Of a stretch of 45,079 nucleotides of DNA, positions 42,222 to 45,079 are shown in pieces. The DNA comes from Chara braunii (taxonomy: Eukaryota; Streptophyta; Charophyceae; Charales; Characeae). The stretch spans positions 573,562 through 618,640 of the forward strand of contig BFEA01000571.1 of assembly GCA_003427395.1 (NCBI GenBank). The letters are read 5' to 3'. Numbering within the stretch: position 1 is the stretch's first letter; each line of letters starts with the position of its first letter. Position numbers and translations under genes: made by a program. The notes beneath the pieces were generated by a model. The model ran no database searches, was not told the DNA's origin, and worked only from the letters and a program-made list of their open reading frames with translations.

Positions 42222-43159
42222 AGGCTTGCCGCACAGTGTGGATCTGCCACGGTGCTTCATTGATTGCACCAATTGTGGAGACAAAAGCCAGAACAAACAA
42301 TACCACCCATGCAATCTACCCGGGACAAGATGGCACAAATTCAATTCCAATGCAATAGATCTTTCCTGAAGACGACGGAAGACAACCAAGGGCACTAGCT
42401 CAATTGGTAGATCCATGCAGTGTTGAATTACACACCTAAGTTGCACTCACGATGGAGCCAGGTGCTGCTGCTGCTGTTTACGATAAACGCTCTCGTCGTT
42501 GCAATAAGGACGGATCACGCTGTGTCTAACAATGAGATCAAGAACTTTGGAGTCTTCCATAGGGTCCATATAAAAATATATGGAAGACATTCAAGAAATC
42601 CATGGACTTGCCTATCTTTCATCTTCTCATTTCCCGTGGTTGAGATGGACCTGACGTTGGGGAAATCCAGGTAATTTAGAATGATAATATTTGGGCCCTG
42701 CTGCTGTATACGATAAACGCTCTCGTCGTTGCAATAAGGACGGATCGCGCTGTGTCTAACAACGAGATCAAGAACTTTGGAGTCTTCCATAGGGTCCATA
42801 TAAAAATATATGGAAGACATTCAAGAAATCCATGGACTTGCCTATCTTGCATCTTCTCATTTTCCCGTGCTTGAGATGGACCTGACGTCGGGGAAATCCA
42901 GGTAATTTAGAATGATAATATTTGGGCCATCTGGTTCGATTGTGATTGCGATTGGAGGCGTGTATTTCAACACTGCATGGATCTACCAATTGAGCTAGTG
43001 TCCTTGGTTGTCTTCTGTCGTCTTCAGGAAAGATCTATTGCATTGGAATTGCATGTGTGCCATCTTGTCCTGGATAGATTGCATTTTTTCCGGCTTTTGT
43101 CTCCGCAATCGGTGCAATCGACGAAGCACCGTGGCAGATCCACACTGTGCGGCAAGCCT
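42222..43159. mobile_element. Foldback element with SINE-bearing arms
   Basis: The left arm, 42222-42466, is the inverse of 42929-43159 with scattered differences. Shared blocks include cttgccgcacagtgtggatc, gccacggtgcttcatt versus gccacggtgcttcgtc, gcaatagatctttcctgaag and ctagctcaattggtagatcc. Each arm contains a tRNA-like unit (42393-42462 plus; 42931-43011 minus). The ~460-bp centre is a tandem duplication. Transcripts would fold into a long hairpin, a possible small-RNA source. No protein is encoded. Confidence 0.8.
42471..42928. repeat. 230-bp tandem duplication inside foldback
   Basis: Copy 1 is about 42471-42697 and copy 2 about 42702-42928. Each starts ctgctgt-tacgataaacgc and ends gataatatttgggcc, and they are nearly identical. 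Each copy holds a small hairpin, gtcttccat ... atggaagac, around ccatataaaaatatatgg. Confidence 0.93.
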
Positions 43160-43444
43160 CGCCGAACCGCCAGCCACACACTTTTGAATAGTTTTTTTTT
43201 CCTGCCATTGTGGTCCAGTAGCTTCGAGCTGCCAAAATTCTCAGATTGGCTCGATTTCAATTTTCAAGTTTGCATGGGCGAGGTACTGGTGGCATAATTG
43301 AGGCATAATATAATCGCCTTTGAAAAATCTTCAGATCGAAGATGATTGGTTAGTGAACCTGGTAATGTGGAAGTGGAACTTCGACAGGTGAGTGTGTACT
43401 TGGTGGCTGGTAGTGTGGGAAGCCATTGGGTCTCCTTCTGGTCC

Positions 43445-43567
43445 TTAAACCACCAGTACTTGGCTCAGCTATCGGCCTCGAAGAAAAATAGAGTAGAAAC
43501 ATTTCTAGCCGGATGAGTTCGGTCACTCATGTACTGGCCCGTACTTTAGGAAGTAGTGGTGGTTTAA
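43445..43567. mobile_element. MITE-A element 1 of a chain
   Basis: It runs from ttaaaccaccagtacttggc to ggaagtagtggtggtttaa, with TTAA at both ends (43445 and 43564) and inverted ends matching over about 15 bases. It shares its right TTAA with the next element. Confidence 0.65.
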
Positions 43568-43763
43568 ACCACCACTACCTTTCCCGGCGTTTCCCACTGT
43601 CGGGATAACGGGAAAGTATCCTACTCCTGAAAAACCGGAGGCCGGCCCCAACGATGGCTGCCGTTGATAAATCTCGTCGGCGGCCGTCGTTTCATTTTGG
43701 CCTCTTAAAGATTTGGGGGCCCGATGTGGGCCCACATGTGAAAAGGTACAGGTGGTGGTTTAA
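43564..43763. mobile_element. MITE-A element 2 of a chain
   Basis: It runs from ttaaaccaccactacctttc to aaaaggtacaggtggtggtt plus taa. The inverted ends match at most of the first 20 bases, and both carry TTAA. The junction palindromes at 43551-43576 and 43751-43773 are two element ends meeting at one TTAA. Confidence 0.65.
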
Positions 43764-44054
43764 ACCACCAGTTTACTCCTGGCCGCCTCTCTCTTCCAAA
43801 TGCAGACCTCTGCACTCTTCTCGCATTCATATGGCCGGTCCCCACCCCGGCAAAAATGACGGCCGGGGCGCGCGACTCGGGAAACCGGCCATGCCCCGCC
43901 TCCGAAAATTGTTTTGGGCCAAAAACGTTTTGGAGAAGGGGGACGGCCGTTTCTGGAGTTGCACGCCCCGTTGCTGGCGGCGGGAAGCGGCAGCGGGCGG
44001 CGGGGGCAGCGGCGGGAAGCGGCAGCAGGCAGCCATGAAGGTGGCCGCCCACCA

Positions 44055-44087
<33 letters not shown>

Positions 44088-44169
44088 TGTAGTAGTTTTT
44101 ACTTCCATGTTCTAGCGGAAGATTCATTCAATTTTGCTCATCCTATCGATGGAAAACTCTCTCTCTCTT

Positions 44170-44203
<34 letters not shown>

Positions 44204-44819
44204 GCAGGGTGTTACTGCCCTCAGCAAAACACAGCAATAGGAGAAAAAAAAGAAAAAGGAAAAAACAGCAACGACTCTTCGGACGTGAAAGCAGCTGGAT
44301 ACAGAACATTGGGCACAGGTGAGAATATACCCTCCCAACGGGCGTTACAGCCTCACACACGAAAACAAAAAAAAGCAAAAACATCAACAACTATTTGGAC
44401 GGAAGAGCAGCTGGATACAGAATCTTTAGTAAATGTGAGAGTGCCCGGTTGGTTGCAAGTGTCAGTTGTTCGTGGAAAGCGCCGTGTGCCTCGTCGGCAG
44501 GGCACTAAAACTAACTTGGAAGAAAAAATAAAAAACACAAAAAACAAAAATAAAACTATCTATGATTCTGGGCAGATGCATTCCTGGAGGCACGGCTGTG
44601 AGCACACTTGTTTCTTGGCTTTCCCCGACGTCCTTTCTTTCAACTCTGCAGTTTGTTTTTGTTTCCCTTTTTTTTTTTTCTTTTTTTTTTTTCCCTCCGA
44701 TCACGTCCACAATGGCCAAATGATTTGTTTTAGCCAACGCTCGCCCGGACCCCCAAACTTTGCGGTTGAGGGCATTTTCCCGAATGGGACTACAACTTGG
44801 AAAGGTAGTGGTGGTTTAA
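43760..44819. mobile_element. Possible larger MITE-A-related unit
   Basis: The left end is ttaaaccaccagtttactcc at 43760. The nearest inverted end is tggaaaggtagtggtggttt plus aa at about 44799-44819. The interior (about 1 kb) holds two (CT)n(CA)n tracts and MITE-B core sequence but no recognisable protein. It may be one element with later insertions, or two unrelated single ends. Confidence 0.35.
44056..44202. repeat. Two (CT)n(CA)n tracts flanking MITE-B core
   Basis: (CT)n(CA)n at 44056-44087 and again at about 44155-44202. The sequence between contains gttctagcggaagattcatt and caattttgc, the inverse of the hairpin-element core seen at 5315-5347. The order CT then CA is the same in both tracts and in the minus-strand reading of 2295-2494. 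Confidence 0.8.
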
Positions 44820-44855
44820 AATATATATTTCACAGTGTGACAACATATATATATT

Positions 44856-45079
44856 ACCGGGCAGTTCTATTTGACGATATATATGAAACTCCGACCAAAC
44901 AGTTTGTCACAGCCCCTCGTTTGTTGTCCTCTTCTCTCTCTGCCTACGGTTTACCGGGCAGTTCTGTTTGTGATCGGTGAAACTCGGACGAAACAGTTTG
45001 TCACAGCCCCTCGTTTGTTGTCCTCTTCTCTCTCTGCCTACGGTTTACCGGGCAGTTCTGTTTGTGATCGGTGAAACTC
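44856..45079. repeat. Tandem repeat (94-97 bp) running off the end
   Basis: Units start accgggcagttct at 44856, 44953 and 45047. The last is cut by the window edge. Units share acagtttgtcacagcccctc and tcctcttctctctctgccta. The array probably continues beyond the window. Confidence 0.95.

Noticed and set aside
43654-44115. 153-codon plus-strand open frame
   Set aside because: Crosses two MITE ends, is low-complexity Gly/Arg-rich near its end and finishes in a microsatellite. No domain.

Overview
Eukaryotic, repeat-rich, gene-poor nuclear-type DNA. It has very long microsatellites, many short hairpin elements, tRNA-derived SINE-like units, a LINE remnant, two assembly gaps (670 N at 16368-17037, 10 N at 28927-28936) and broken copies of mitochondrial genes. 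The mitochondrial-type fragments (rps7, rps12, rps11, cox2 exon 1 with a group II-type 5' intron end, and a group II maturase N-terminus) resemble the green-plant lineage, where mitochondria keep rps7, rps11 and rps12. A charophyte alga such as Chara, or an early land plant, fits best. This is inference from protein motifs, not a database match. I see no intact conserved nuclear protein-coding gene anywhere in the window.

Layout. 1-5.7 kb: microsatellites, a tandem ~395-bp repeat with a 227-bp insertion, short hairpin elements, and a minus-strand LINE 3' remnant cut by a 142-bp MITE with perfect 20-bp inverted ends. 5.7-18 kb: low-copy sequence with several minisatellites, no recognisable gene, and a large gap. 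18-23 kb: more ACCACCAGTAC-type MITEs, tandem duplications and a SINE-like unit. 23.8-24.7 kb (minus): one copy of an unrecognised protein family, joined to an rps7 fragment. 24.7-28.1 kb: a scrambled mosaic of mitochondrial gene pieces. 30.3-40.2 kb: two long diverged inverted arms (about 30.3-32.3 and 38.55-40.2 kb), each encoding a related gag-like ORF that reads inward. Between them lies long, coding-like but frameshifted sequence ending in a second copy of the unrecognised protein family (37.1-37.8 kb, plus). 40.4-45 kb: SINEs, a foldback element with SINE-bearing arms and an internal 230-bp tandem duplication, a chain of MITEs, and a tandem repeat that runs off the window end.

Most interesting for follow-up: (1) the unrecognised protein family with two inverted copies whose similarity continues past the stop codon; (2) the ~10-kb inverted-arm structure around one copy; (3) a TTAA-flanked MITE family that explains about 15 dispersed palindromic half-sites; (4) a short hairpin element whose ends coincide with compound (TC)n(AC)n microsatellites.
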